The notes under the pieces were generated by a model that saw only the letters and a list, made by a program, of their open reading frames with translations, had not been told where the DNA came from and searched no databases. A stretch of DNA of 64,000 nucleotides, from assembly GCA_013339895.1 (NCBI GenBank), contig JABACO010000004.1:3254688-3318687 (forward strand), in the 5' to 3' direction. The position numbers were made by a program, and so were the translations under genes. Position 1 is the first letter of the stretch. Each line of letters opens with the position of its first letter. Of the stretch, positions 24,780 to 36,754 are shown piece after piece. This DNA is from Ephydatia muelleri (Eukaryota; Porifera; Demospongiae; Spongillida; Spongillidae).

Positions 24780-24910
24780 GAACTGAAGACTGACAGCCAG
24801 CATAGCCTTGGGGGGGGGGGGGGGCGACCGCCCTCCCCATCGCGTATGAAATGCTGAATGCCGCCGCCCCCCCCCCCCCCCCGGCAGCAATTGCCGCCCA
24901 CTCCCCTTCT
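24780..24910. repeat. G/C homopolymer-rich repeat fragment
   Basis: Poly-G near 24811 and poly-C near 24865 flank GGCGACCGCCCTCCCCATCG. It looks like a degraded relative of the GGCGGAT-end elements nearby, but the ends cannot be defined. Confidence 0.35.
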
Positions 24911-24967
24911 TCCCGACTAACGCAAATACGTGTTGCGTCATATTTAAAAGTCCCGATTACTCAGTTG

Positions 24968-25377
24968 CAGGGGCGGATCTAGGGGGGGGGGGGGGGGGGG
25001 GGGGGGGACACCGGGGGCACGTGCCCCCCCTTCCGTTCATCTAATTATATATTCATGTTACGTAATCGTACCGTGTAACTGCGTATGAAAGAAGTATTAA
25101 CGCTTCGCGACCATTCAAAAGAGACCACGAAGGCTCTCCGCCTCACTGTATGACAAAAATGCATAAACTAGCTACATACTAGTATTAGTAGTACATGTAC
25201 TTTCATGCTTTTGTATTAAGTGATAAGTGCTAATTTTTCATTATGAATGTGTGTCAGTATTGCTATATTGCTCAAAGCTTCCGCGCTTCGCGCGGGAGGG
25301 GGCACATCCCCCTCCCGCACCCACCCCCTTCCTGTGCCCCCCCCCCCCCCCTTTCTAAATTCCTGGATCCGCCCCTG
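24968..25377. mobile_element. MITE with CAGGGGCGGATC ends and 5-bp target duplication
   Basis: Left end CAGGGGCGGATCTAGG followed by a G run of about 26; right end a C run, then CCTGGATCCGCCCCTG. The ends are perfect inverted repeats for the outer 12 bases. AGTTG flanks both sides (24963-24967 and 25378-25382). The 410-bp element encodes nothing recognised. A smaller element with related ends and a 5-bp duplication is at 56735. Confidence 0.75.
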
Positions 25378-26544
25378 AGTTGTTGTTGCAACGAAGCGGT
25401 GCAGCACGACAGGCCAGGGCAGGAGCGGAGTGGACCCTTTTGTCGTGTGTTTTAGTTGAGAATGCGTGCATGTGAGTGACGAATTGGTTCATTTAACTTG
25501 CCGACTGCACCCCTTCCCCCCCCCGCGTTTTGCGCCCCCCATAACAAATTCCTAGAACCGGGGCTGATGACTGATATCTGGATTTTGTCTGTATGTAATT
25601 AAGTATTGCTCGATCCGGTACTTCTACTCTCGCTGTTTCCGCAAGTACGTAACTCACGTATGCCAGCAAACTGACAGTCTCGCTGAGCCACACCCTCTGG
25701 AAAGAGGGGCCTAAAATCACGTGATTAACTAAGTAAACAATGCTGTTCAAGAAGGCTTCGCTTGTAGCATCGCGCTATTCAAGGTAATCTCGTAATCTAG
25801 AACCACCTTCTACAGTACAGCACTGTTCGGTTATAAGCGTGCTGCTCATTGTAATTGAAACGCATTGCCAAGTGGTCTTACAAGTACGTTGCGAATGAGG
25901 GAACGGAATAGGTGGGGGGGGGGGGGGGGAGGAGGGAGGGAGTATGGCAGGGGTGCTAGGAGCAGGGAGGAATCGAGTGAGAGGGCGAGAGAGAAGGCGG
26001 AAGAAACAGGCGGGTGGAAAGAGCATGCAAGAGAAGGGTCTTAGAATGAGACCTGACGTTTGTATGGGGGAAAGAGGAAGATAAGAGAAAAGGCATGCAG
26101 GGATTGGAAGAGCGATAGAAAGGAGGCATGTGCACTTTGTACCCTTTAGAACTTTTTAGTGACTTTTAATACGTGAAAATAGCTCACAGTCGATCACGGG
26201 TTTGTGGAGCCAAACGTCTATATGCGGGCAATCGGGCCGGGTAGGGCCTTAACTAAGCTCGATCCCTAAGATGGGGCCCAGCGCTGTGATATCCTCGGTC
26301 GCGCGCCAACTATACGTCGAGTGGGATATCCCACCCGGCTATAGACTCTAAGCTAAAGCCTCATATTCCAGTGATATCAGTCGGGACTTCTATATCGGGA
26401 CTGATATCATCAGAATATTGGTGTGTGTTGTGTACTGTTCTGTGGATTCGCTGCAGCTCTGATCTTATCAAATCCTATTCATGTTAGTTAGAAACACAAT
26501 AGTATGCAATTAAACTGTGCCCTTTCCCATTTCCTATATTACAG

Positions 26545-26601
26545 AAATTGCTATGGTGACAAGAACTCTTTATTGGTGTATATGTCCCCAAACCTCGATA
26601 G
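26545..26601 (+). CDS. 19-codon STAT SH2-end-like exon, gene 2
   Basis: The exon sits between a TATATTACAG acceptor and a GTATGT donor; 57 bp, phase 2 at both ends. It reads NCYGDKNSLLVYMSPNLDR. The GD..xLLVY.xPN pattern matches the exon at 11490 and the minus-strand exon at 57858, and resembles the last strand and helix of the STAT SH2 domain. It splices in frame into the exon at 26923. Confidence 0.55.
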
Positions 26602-26922
26602 GTATGTGAGTCAAATAGTGCATATACATGTAAGCGACATGTACTGTACTGGAAGTGAAATGCAAACAGTTTACATAGACATCAGTTTATGCTTGAACAC
26701 ATCAGCAACAAAACAGTCTTGTACATTTTTCAAATTACATGTAAATTCAGTGTCTGATATTTGTATATTATAAGCGGCATTACATGCACTGTACTTGGAC
26801 TGCACCATGTTTCCACCTCTACTTCTGCAGTGTGCATCCAGATTTGTCGTAAAGCATTAGTTGTTAAATTTACTTGCATTTAATAGTTCTGCATGTCTCT
26901 CACCTGCCACGGCTACATGCAG

Positions 26923-27772
26923 TGAAGGGATCAATTGGCATGTTCCCAGAGTTCTGATGCCTGACTGCCCCATACTGATCTCAAATGACTTAGTTTGTGA
27001 CGAAGACACTGAAAGCAACAACACTGAGGACCCACCCAACAATGATTGTAATGCACCCCAAGAAGTGTCAGGATATCAATATGTTCAAACCACAGTACTA
27101 CCTGTTGATACAATGGACCAAAATATGACCACTGAATGTTATGATGCAGGATATGTCACTGATTTCATTCAGCATACTGGTTCACTTGATAGCACTGTGC
27201 ATCCCGCTAGCTATAGTGATGGTGATGGTGAGGTGGGAATTGACTGCCAAGGTATTGGACCAACAGAACTTCAGGTAGGACTGAAGTTCAATACTTGGTT
27301 TACAGAAAACTCTCCTATAGGATATCAATATGTTCAAACCACAGTACTACCTGTTGATACAATGGACCAAAATATGACCACTGAATGTTATGATGCAGGA
27401 TATGTCACTGATTTCATTCAGCATACTGGTTCACTTGATAGCACTGTGCATCCCGCTAGCTATAGTGATGGTGATGGTGAGGTGGGAATTGACTGCCAAG
27501 GTATTGGACCAACAGAACTTCAGGTAGGACTGAAGTTCAATACTTGGTTTACAGAAAACTCTCCCATCATTGGATCATTACGTCCTTTTACCTGTCTCAG
27601 TGGGCTTTGTCATCTGAGTGATTCTCTATTGGTTGAAAGCATCCAGGGGGTAGTGCCTCAACATAATGAATCAGTGTGTACAGGATATTGTGATGAACCT
27701 ACATGTATGAGCCCAACGGATGCTAATCCACTACCCAATGGATTATATCCTTTTATCTGCCTCACTGAGTGA
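26923..27772 (+). CDS. C-terminal exon of gene 2 with duplicated GYV tyrosine motif
   Basis: A phase-2 acceptor (ATGCAG at 26922), then an open frame of about 283 codons to a TGA at 27772. It opens with EGINWHVPRVLMPDCP, shared with the exon at 57552 on the minus strand. It then has an acidic stretch and two identical 83-codon repeats, each containing CYDAGYVTDF, and ends PFTCLSGLCHLS, related to HPFTSLSENC in gene 3. A single Tyr in a GYV context after an SH2 end is the STAT phosphotyrosine arrangement, so this is my best guess. The protein is acidic and Ser/Thr-rich, as activation tails often are. Confidence 0.55.
27071..27565. repeat. Perfect in-frame 249-bp tandem duplication inside the exon
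   Basis: 27071-27319 and 27320-27565 appear identical base for base. The unit is 249 bp, or 83 codons, so the frame is kept. It duplicates the tyrosine-bearing segment. The absence of any substitutions points to a very recent event or an assembly error. Confidence 0.9.
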
Positions 27773-28999
27773 TTCTCGATTGGCAGGAGTCCAGGACTTT
27801 GAGTAAGGTGAAATATCATAATGAATCAGTGATGCAGGGGATTGTGGTGGTCTGAGGACCCAAAGAATTACAATTGTCTGCGTACCAGCAACATAATGGA
27901 ACCTGGTGACCCGGGTAACAATTAATCTATGAAGGTGCGGGGTTGAGAGACGTGACGTCTGCATTGTCAGCATTTTTTTCGCAATCGCCATTACGATGGA
28001 CCAATGGATCCTTAATTTCTTATTTTCATTTGTGCAGTGTTATTGTCATTGGCTCTGTCGCTAGCCCATTTTCACTATACTTATACTCTCCGCTATGCGG
28101 ACCAAGAGTACTGAGGGGTGAGCTCATGCATGCCAATTCCCGTACACACCCGCACACACACGTTTTTATTGAGAAAGCGCGACCCACACACATGAATTCA
28201 ATTAACCATTAGATGAGATTGCACAACAGCTTCATTGATTGGCAACGTATTTTATACAAGGAGCAGGCTTGCAGCTTTACCAACACGTTAAATGCTCCAT
28301 ACGATGTTTTACTGAACCAATGTGGGATTACGTCACATGCAGACCCTAAATCATGTGACGCGCTCGGATCCGTGCTACGCATCTTGAATTGCATGCATCA
28401 AGCCTTACCTGCACACAGGTTCTGAGCCGTTGATGTGTACGCCAGTCGTCGAGTCGTCTATATCCATTAATTAACATGATCCGCATGTTGCATTGAAGAC
28501 CATCTTTATATACTGCAGAGGGCGGTTCCCTTATCTGCGGAAGTGATAGTTGGATCTCATAATTAAACTAATACTAATAAAGCTGTGCTTGCCCTGCACA
28601 CCCTCTCATGCAATCCTCACGGGGCGCAAGCATTATGTACACACCGCGATATGCAGGCCGTCTATGGTGTGCATTTATTAGTGATTTAACTGCCCTATAT
28701 ACGACACGACTCTTCATCGCCTGACGCTGCTGCTGGGGAAAATGTTTGCCGGCACCGGCTATTTGCCATCGCGGAGTCTTTAACACAAGCACACATATAT
28801 ACAATCCACGGGTTCGATTACGTTTGTGACATTCAATACCCGAGGTTTCGGCTTACTATGTTGACGGAAGAGTATATATTATCGAGAGTTTGGGCCCCAC
28901 CAGGCCCATTGAAACACACTGTATATCCATTCACTCTTACGAGTCCGCCAATACCATTTACATGTAGGTAATCACTATACGTCAGTGATCTGCATGTGA

Positions 29000-29000
<1 letters not shown>
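27773..29000. other. Non-coding stretch after gene 2
   Basis: Presumed 3' untranslated and intergenic sequence. Open frames on both strands overlap without splice support. I see no known element. Confidence 0.4.
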
Positions 29001-29039
<39 letters not shown>

Positions 29040-29070
29040 GAGTGAGTGTGTGTATGTGTGTGTGTGTTGC
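29001..29070. repeat. (GT)n microsatellite
   Basis: About 19 GT units, then interrupted GT-rich sequence. The open frames over it in the other strand are only CA codons. Confidence 0.95.
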
Positions 29071-29599
29071 ACGTCTCATGCACATCAATTAATGCTTTCA
29101 CGTAAACGTACACGTATGTGTAGAAGTAGGGTTTCTGCATAGCCACCTCACGCCGGAAGAAGTAGCATGGTCTGTATATCCCTTGGAACGACACGGCGAT
29201 GCCCATGTCATATATCAACACACGAATACTCTGAGAGCAACTGACTATGCATGCAAGCTCTGCACTGCCAGGTGAATGAAATTTATATTATATACTGCTG
29301 AGTTGGAGCTTCACTGGTCGAATTAATGAATTCATGCGGATGCATGCATGCATGTGCATGCATGCATTGCACTCTTACGATGAGTCGTGTGCAGTGTTTG
29401 TTTAAGAAGTGGCGTGTTTCTGCGCTTGCATGAGTTATATAAAGTGTAAACGGATTCCGAAGTGATTTAACATCGATTGGCTCTATACATATCATGTAAG
29501 GTAGTCCACTCAAATACATGTAGAAGGATAAGACAGTCGTTTCCACTCCATGTTCATTAAAAAAAGTCATGCTATAAGTGGGAGAGTGTAGATCTCTAT

Positions 29600-29780
29600 C
29601 TCAATACACTGTGCTACAAGTTGGATATACGATAGTGTATACTCTGCGTATATGCTAAATATACATATGAATATACACATGCTATACGCAAAGAATACGC
29701 ATTGGTATATTTTGCGGATAGAACCAGAATCTCATGTCGTATATTTTGCGTATACTCGATACTATCACGTGCGCTTATTA
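29600..29780. repeat. TATACGC-rich repeat, related to 34.9-35.0 kb
   Basis: Repeated TATACG, ATACGCA and TATTTTGCGTATA words in alternating orientation. A sequence at about 34840-35040 has the same words in inverted orientation, for example GTATACGATAGCGTATA on the complement. It may be a diverged MITE pair. Confidence 0.4.
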
Positions 29781-30042
29781 TGGGTTTGTTAACATATGTC
29801 TCCGTGCACCATGTCCGCTTCCGTACTCAGCACATATTTGGAAACGTCTCCGAATCTGTTCACTGTATACTAGCTTGTTTCTATTTGTGTACTCATGATC
29901 AAATTTATAATAAAATTATCAATACAATCGATAAAAGAAAACATAAAATGCGTTATAACGTTCAAGCTTTCTCTCGAATCATCCAGGGTTGTGCAGTTGG
30001 TGGACTGGATGCGTCTAAGAGCGGTCCTTCAACTCTCTGCTT

Positions 30043-30955
30043 CTATGGATGGAGCCTCGAGTTGCTAGTTCCTTTTATTCGTTCATCCAAGTCATCAATC
30101 AAGTCATTTAGCGTGTCAGAACGTCACAACGGACGGCGACGTTGTAGAGTTTGAGCGTTCTGGTCGTCGCTCTCCTCTTCTGACATCATTGTAGGCTTGA
30201 TGTCCCCCATAACTGCTTCTCTTCTTCTATCAGCATTTGGCACCCTTTCTCCCACAACTACGTCACAATAGCCTTTCTTCTGTCTGCATAACAAACCTTT
30301 TTACCAAATGCTACAGCAGGAAAAGAGCATAACAAGACATAGGTAGGACGTACGCTGTTGAGCTTAATAGCCTTCAATTACCCTGAGTTCGCTTGTACCA
30401 CCTAGTAAAAGGAGGATATGGTGGTAGGGTGAATAAATAGGATTATGAATTTAAGGCTCTACCTTTAACTGTAGCGACAATAGCGTGAAGGTCTTCATCG
30501 AACTCTGCCGCGATACATGGTCGTGATTGCGTTAGAAAAAAGCGCACAATCGCTTACCTTTCATCAAGCCGAACTGAAGTGCTGATCTTCCTTCTGACTG
30601 CTAGAATTCTGAAATATGCCTTACCTATATTTCAGTGGGGCTTCCACCATATCCTTGCGATGCAATACAGCTTCATCGATGTGTCTTAGTATATCAGCGA
30701 CGACTTGCTATTCCATGGCCGGTGAACTTACCTGAAATCCAAGTCCGCGGACGCTGCGCTGTCCTGGCAATTTGCCGGGTGAGGCATCGTCAAAATGTCT
30801 TGGCATAAACAAAATGGTTTACGAACTATGAACATCTCAATATACTTTTGGACTAACCTGACGTCCGTCATCCAGTTCTTTCTGGTGTGCTGGCAGCTGC
30901 CTGATATCCCTGCGACCTCGATCGCCCACTCCGCGTGGTAGTTTGGCGCCAAATT
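30043..30955 (-). pseudogene. Decayed ORF of unrecognised protein
   Basis: Several stretches on the minus strand read like one ancient protein: RRDIRQLPAHQKELDDG, HFDDASPGKLPGQRSVRGLG, VVADILRHIDEAVLHRKDMV, ILAVRRKISTSVRLDE, FDEDLHAIVATVK and, last, PTMMSEEESDDQNAQTL with TLNDLIDDLDERI. They are separated by several interruptions. GC content and codon quality stand out from the surroundings. I do not recognise the family; a mobile-element protein is likely. GT-AG readings exist but would need introns too short for an animal. Confidence 0.4.
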
Positions 30956-31705
30956 ACTAGTACACTTGTAATTAATTTAATAAGTTTATAAACGTAGTCT
31001 ACATGTATGACAAATGTCGTTTCAAACTTTCAATTCACAAGATAGTTTTACTATCTATGGTATCACGTATGTGTGGGGCTTGTGAAGTGCACTAATATTC
31101 ACGGTAATCCACTTCTGAAGAAACGCGTAGCTGGGTTTGCTAGACTATTTTGTAGTTATGAGATTAGCATGCATCGTGCTATTTGTGTTCTGATTGGTAA
31201 GACGCTCGGTAGCCGGTTGAAGTTGTGAAGGGTATTCCAGTGTCACGTAACCACAATGAGCAGCTCAGCTTTCCCATGATGATATACGTATATAATCTAT
31301 GGCACAAGGTGGGGGCGTGGCATAATAACAAATACAGCCGTCTATATAAGTTCGATCAGATGCATAGCTCCTCAAAATGCTTTCTATGCACCGTCACATG
31401 GTCTAGAGCTAGTGTATGTTGTATGCATCTATACTTGTACATGATCAGCCGCTAATAGGTATTAATCATGCACTGAACAAAACATTAATGTGCATGCATT
31501 GCATATTATTTCTATTAATATTGTTATTTTATGTTTATGAATCTTACAACTGCGCATGCATCATGTAGGATGCAAACCTTGAGGTGTTGTTCTAACTGTG
31601 CCGGCATTAATTCATAATTCGATACATGCGAAATGAATGCACGCGCGTTCTTTATTTTTATACATGATTCAATCCGATATGTGCTATGTGAGAGAGCTGT
31701 GATAA

Positions 31706-31970
31706 TCATGACCCAAGTAGAAAGTCATTCAGAACTGCTGCTTCTATGTTTATGCATACTTATCACATGGTATACGCATTGAAACATGCTTTGTTGGGAT
31801 TTTAAACAGGCATTCAGGTGTTAATCCTGGGTACCCGATCGCGAGCCCCTTTTCCTTTTGCATGTGATGATCATGACCCATGTAGAAAGCCATTCTGAAC
31901 TGTTTCCCCTATGTTTACACATACCTATTACATGGTATAGCCATTGAAACATGATTGGTTGGGATGTTAA
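31706..31970. repeat. Two diverged tandem copies of a ~100-bp sequence
   Basis: TCATGACCCAAGTAGAAAG at 31706 and TCATGACCCATGTAGAAAG at about 31870 each begin about 100 bp that share CATGGTATA.GCATTGAAACATG and TTGGGAT. The spacing is about 164 bp. Confidence 0.65.
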
Positions 31971-32265
31971 TATTTATAATTGATGTTCCATTAACTCTCA
32001 TTTTGGTCTTTCTCAGGGACTGTAGGTTTATACTGAGGTGTTCACATCTTTATATTAGGCTGTTCTAAGTGTTGAAGGTCGTAACAATCTCATTGTAATG
32101 TCCATGAACCATGTGATGGTAATGACCACGATACTAAAGTTACACATGCGTTAATCAATATGTACATATATACACGCATGTGCTGATGTACAATGATGAT
32201 GGTCTGGTGTCAATAGTGGTGTGATGTCAAAGCTTCCTTGCCCTTTAAAGTAGCCAGCCATGATG

Positions 32266-33682
32266 TCCTGAATTGAGACAGAATTTAGGGCTCTATTCCA
32301 CATTTGAACAGAAACACTATGACTCACGTGGCGGTAACGCCCACTTCCGGTCACAGGCTCATCTTGGGGATGGGTCACTCTCTTCACCCTGCAATGTGGA
32401 CTGTCGTGGTGAGATGCTGCTCTGAATTGTGACAGAGTTTAGAGCTGAATTTCACATTTTAACAGAGACACTATGACTCACGTGGCGGTAACGCCCACTT
32501 CCGGTCACAGGCTCATCTTGGGGGTGGGTCACTCTCTGCACCCTGCAATATGGACTGTCGTGGTGACATGCTGCTCTGAATTGTGACAGAATTTAGAGCT
32601 CAATTTCACATTTTAACAGAGACACTATGACTCACGTGGCGGTAACGCCCACAGGCTCATCTTGGGGATGGGTCACTCTCTTCACCCTGCAATGTGGACT
32701 GTCGCGGTGACATGCTGCTCTGAATTGTGGCAGAATTTAGAGCTCAATTTCACATTTTAACAGAGACACTATGACTCACGTGGCGGTAACGCCCACTTCC
32801 GGTCACAGGCTCATCTTGGAGGTGGGTCACTCTCTGCACCCTGCAATGTGGACTGTCGTGGTGACATGCTGCTCTGAATTGTGACAGAATTTAGAGCTCA
32901 ATTTCACATTTTAACAGAGACACTATGACTCACGTGGCGGTAACGCCCACTTCCGGTCACAGGCTCACCTTGGGGGTGGGTCACTCTCTTCACCCTGCAA
33001 TGTGGACTGTCGTGGTGACATGCTGCTCTGAATTGTGACAGAATTTAGAGCTCAATTTCACATTTTAACAGAGACACTATGACTCATGTGGCGGTAACGC
33101 CCACTTCCGGTCACAGGCTCATCTTGGGGGTGGGTCACTCTCTTCACCTTGCAATGTGGACTGTCGTGGTGACATGCTGCTCTGAATTGTGACAGAATTT
33201 AGAGCTCAATTTCACATTTTAACAGAGACACTATGACTCACGTGGCGGTAACGCCCACTTCCGGTCACAGGCTCATCTTGGGGGTGGGTCACTCTCTGCA
33301 CCCTGCAATGTGGACTGTCGTGGTGACATGCTGCTCTGAATTGTGACAGAATTTAGAGCTCAATTTCACATTTTAACAGAGACACTATGACTCACGTGGC
33401 GGTAACGCCCACTTCCGGTCACAGGCTCATCTTGGGGGTGGGTCACTCTCTGCACCCTGCAATGTGGACTGTCGTGGTGACATGCTGCTCAGAATTGTAA
33501 CAGAATTTAGAGCTCAATTTCACATTTTAACAGAGACACTATGACTCACGTGGCGGTAACGCCCACTTCCGGTCACAGGCTCATCTTGGGGGTGGGTCAC
33601 TCTCGTCACCCTGCAATGTGGACTGTTGTGGTGACATGCTGCTCTGAATTGTGACAGAATTTAGAGCTCAATTTCACATTTT
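32266..33682. repeat. 154-bp tandem array, about 9 units
   Basis: Units start with CTCTGAATTGTGACAGAATT at about 32420, 32574, 32718, 32872, 33026, 33180, 33334, 33488 and 33642, after a diverged first unit at 32266. The period is 154 bp. The 32574 unit is 10 bp shorter. Each unit carries ATGACTCACGTGGCGG and CGCCCACTTCCGGTCAC, holding AP-1 (TGACTCA), E-box (CACGTG) and ETS-type (ACTTCCGG) words. The short unit lacks the ETS word, and the 33026 unit has CATGTG. No open frame runs through the array. Confidence 0.95.
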
Positions 33683-33689
33683 GAATGTG

Positions 33690-34095
33690 AACGTGAAGCA
33701 AACCACTCATACCCATCAGTCACTTGACCCCTACCATTGGGGTGGGAGCTTAAACAGCAAACCTTGCATCACATACACTTGAATGTGCAGACATGAAAGT
33801 TTGTCATTAGAAGCAAACCACTCACCTGAGATAGCTATACCCATCAGTGTCACCATCAGACAGTCACATCCCCATTAGAGTCACATGACCTCTACTTGAC
33901 CGGGTGACAACTCTGACCAATTTATACACCAAACCATGTGTCACATATCTACACAGATAGACATGAAAGGTTGTAAATTGCATTATTAAAAGCAAACCAC
34001 TCACTTTAGATAGCCACACCCATCAGAGTCACATGACTCTTAGGAGACAATTGGGGTGACAACTCGACCAATTTGAAGCATATACACCAAACCTA
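33690..34095. repeat. Diverged tandem repeat beside the 154-bp array
   Basis: AGCAAACCACTCA occurs at about 33698, 33812 and 33992. Each is followed by an ACCCATCAG...TCAC block, and then by repeated words such as GACATGAAAG and ACACCAAACC. The units are unequal, about 114-180 bp. Confidence 0.65.
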
Positions 34096-36220
34096 GCCAG
34101 GAGATGGGCGAGGGGTGGGGATGGGGGGGTTGTTGGGTCGGGTCGGTCGAACGACCCCCTCCCGACGACTACCATCCACTACAAGTTATATATAGAAATG
34201 GACGGCTCCCGGGTGTGGTACTAGGCTGCCATAACTCGGACCTGAAGCGCCCCTTCCCCTCCATTGGCCCAGTTGTGAATCCACCGCTCGCTATAAGTCG
34301 AGTCCCAAACAGAACGATGTCGACACCCCGGCCACTTTCAAGTGGCTGGCTATGTATGATCCTGCATTGTCCGAATCGAATATTACGCATGTGGTCCCAC
34401 TACAGCTTATAATTCTGGCATCAAAACTATCCTATTTTAACTGATCACATACCTTGTAAATTTTTAGTTGAAGGTATAGGTATTCGAATTTAAACCATCA
34501 AAATAGTTATAGGGTTATTAAGAAATTTAATGTTTTAAATTTGATAATTCATATCTACGTGGATATCGAGCATACTGCCTACGACTCGCGCTACGAGTCT
34601 TCATACGATTCTTGATATTTGCCTCTTGATCCAAGTCTATAGAGGCGTTCCCATGCTGGCAACTACCAATTCCTTTAATACCGACTACGAATCCGATCCA
34701 TAAAGTTTTTATTGACCACTACTGTATGTCCACAATGCTCTACGTTCGAAATCACATTGGAAACATACAGCCATACATTCTTGATCGAGAGGTTCAAACT
34801 TATAATCTGAAGAGTCATATCAAAGTCATTTCTATTTTTACGTAAGTTATCTAATTTGCAAATTCATTGTGGTTTGTGTATTCTTAATACTTCGAGAATA
34901 CGCGCAATGAATAATTGTCACCTGTGGATTCTTAAAATATACCAGGTGGATATTCGTAATATACACTACCCTTGGTATATTGATGGTATACGCAAAATAT
35001 ACGCAAAAATATACGCTATCGTATACTACGTTTTTTGCACAGTGATAGCGGCAATCAGTTATCGTGCATGGCTCTTAATACAACTGACTTTACAGCAATG
35101 AACAAGCATTATATACACACACAGGTCAATGCACATTTATACAAAGAGGACAATCGAGCTGCGAGGAGAACTTGGTTGTATATATGGCACGTGTCATGCC
35201 GCATTAGCATATCGGAAGATGGTGCAAGCATGTACAATTTAGAGATCCAGTCCGATTAGTGTGCATAGTGATCCATGTACTTGACAGCTGCCAAAAGGTG
35301 TGATGAAATGATAGACTACTAATTACACTATTACCTGGAGTGTGGACAATGAGGGAAGTGGCATCACTCCATTTTCCAACTAATGATATATATACTCATT
35401 TGCAAATCAAAGTTTCCGTGCAATTACAGTGTGTTTATTAAGTGTAAGTTTGGTTAGAGGGCAGGAATTGGTGTAATTAAATAAACGAAGCATGATATAC
35501 TGATCCTGATTTGGGTGAGCAATAAATTCCTGTGAGCAGTACCAAGGCTCACTAAGGCAATAATAATAAAATAAAACTTTTGCACGTCACTCTCCTTTAG
35601 AACACTATATAATTTTAAAAAGTAATTCCTGTGTACAAATATGGCGATCTGTAATTAATTCACATGTGATACGATAAAAATTATACAATCTATATGGTTC
35701 CAGCTAGTTCATTATCTTTCGTTTGCAGAATTGATCATAATGGTAAATCCTAAGCCGCCAGCTTCTGAGGCTGCTGCGCTCGCCGCGCGGGTCGACGATA
35801 TATTACCTTACCCTTTGTGGGCGGCGTGCATTCATTAATTACTTGCCCTAGTTTCTATATATATGGGGGGTACCACCATATACTTTGTTAGTTATATTAG
35901 CTCACTCAAGCATTAAAAAAACTTCGTCCATTTGAAATGTCAGTATGGAGTGTAGTGAATTTCTGTTAGGCAAAAATCAGAAAATAGCAGCTATGAACTA
36001 TCGCATCACTAGCATAGTGAAAGGACTTTATTGATGAAAAAAAAAAAGTATGAATAATTCCAGGGTCTAGCTGTCGGTTCCATTCACGTAAAACAACGTG
36101 TTCACAGGCGCATGTGCAAGCTTGATAAAAATGTTTTATATTTTAATTTTTAATTATAATACATTTGTCTGTGTGCGTTTGTGTGCTTGTTGTCAACTTG
36201 TTTATGTGAGTGTATGTATA
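34096..36220. other. Long non-coding stretch
   Basis: A GC-rich patch near 34100-34330 (GGGTCGGGTCGGTCGAACGA) and otherwise AT-rich sequence, including the TATACGC repeat at 34840-35040. No supported gene is present. A short CpG-rich patch lies at about 35755-35830. Confidence 0.4.
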
Positions 36221-36221
36221 T

Positions 36222-36458
36222 TTTGACATTACTCGTGCATCCCCGTTTAATTTGTTGGAAGCGGGCATGTACCAGGGTGTTTCAGCAAAGGCAGCAGAGC
36301 ACAGAAAACGTACAGAAAATGATCCCAAGAGTGTTGAGTTGGGCTGGCAATGTATACCGTTGGCAATGGAGAGCTATGGGGCCTGGGGACCAGAGGCATT
36401 GAGGGCCTTCTCACAGGTGGCTACTCGGTTAGCCATTCGTGGTACTCCGCAAATATGA
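36222..36458 (+). pseudogene. LINE-type reverse-transcriptase protein, C-terminal fragment
   Basis: A single open frame reads FDITRASPFNLLEAGMYQGV, then AAEHRKRTENDPKSVELGWQ, then CIPLAMESYGAWGPEAL and SQVATRLAIRG. This is the conserved tail found after the reverse-transcriptase domain in many invertebrate LINE-like elements (the AAE.RK..NDPKC.ELGW and ESYGAWG.EA pattern). Only the tail is present, so this is a 5'-truncated or fragmented insertion. Confidence 0.65.
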
Positions 36459-36754
36459 CTATGTGTCTAGTCCGTTTGTAGCTCCGTTTGTTAAAAAATG
36501 GTTTAACACTGCAGACTACATGCTAGACCCTCCTCGCGCTGTACATCCTAGCGATATAGTACCCGGCGTTCCCGATAGGAATGTACACCACATTAAAAAT
36601 AATCAGTTAATGATGTTTTTGAAATATATCTCGATATGACATCGCCTAGCATACAGCATTTTAGTCATTATGCAGCCTGTATAGTGTTTGATTGGCAGTG
36701 TGAATAATCATTGTGAGCTTGAGTACAAAGTACAGATGGTTAGTTAATCATCTC

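Noticed and set aside
30609-30733. Apparent 16- and 24-nt introns that keep the frame open
   Set aside because: GT-AG borders exist, but such lengths are below what animal spliceosomes use. A decayed continuous ORF explains the region more simply.
32266-33682. Possible CRISPR-like array
   Set aside because: The 154-bp units repeat without unique spacers, so it is a minisatellite, and the genome is eukaryotic.
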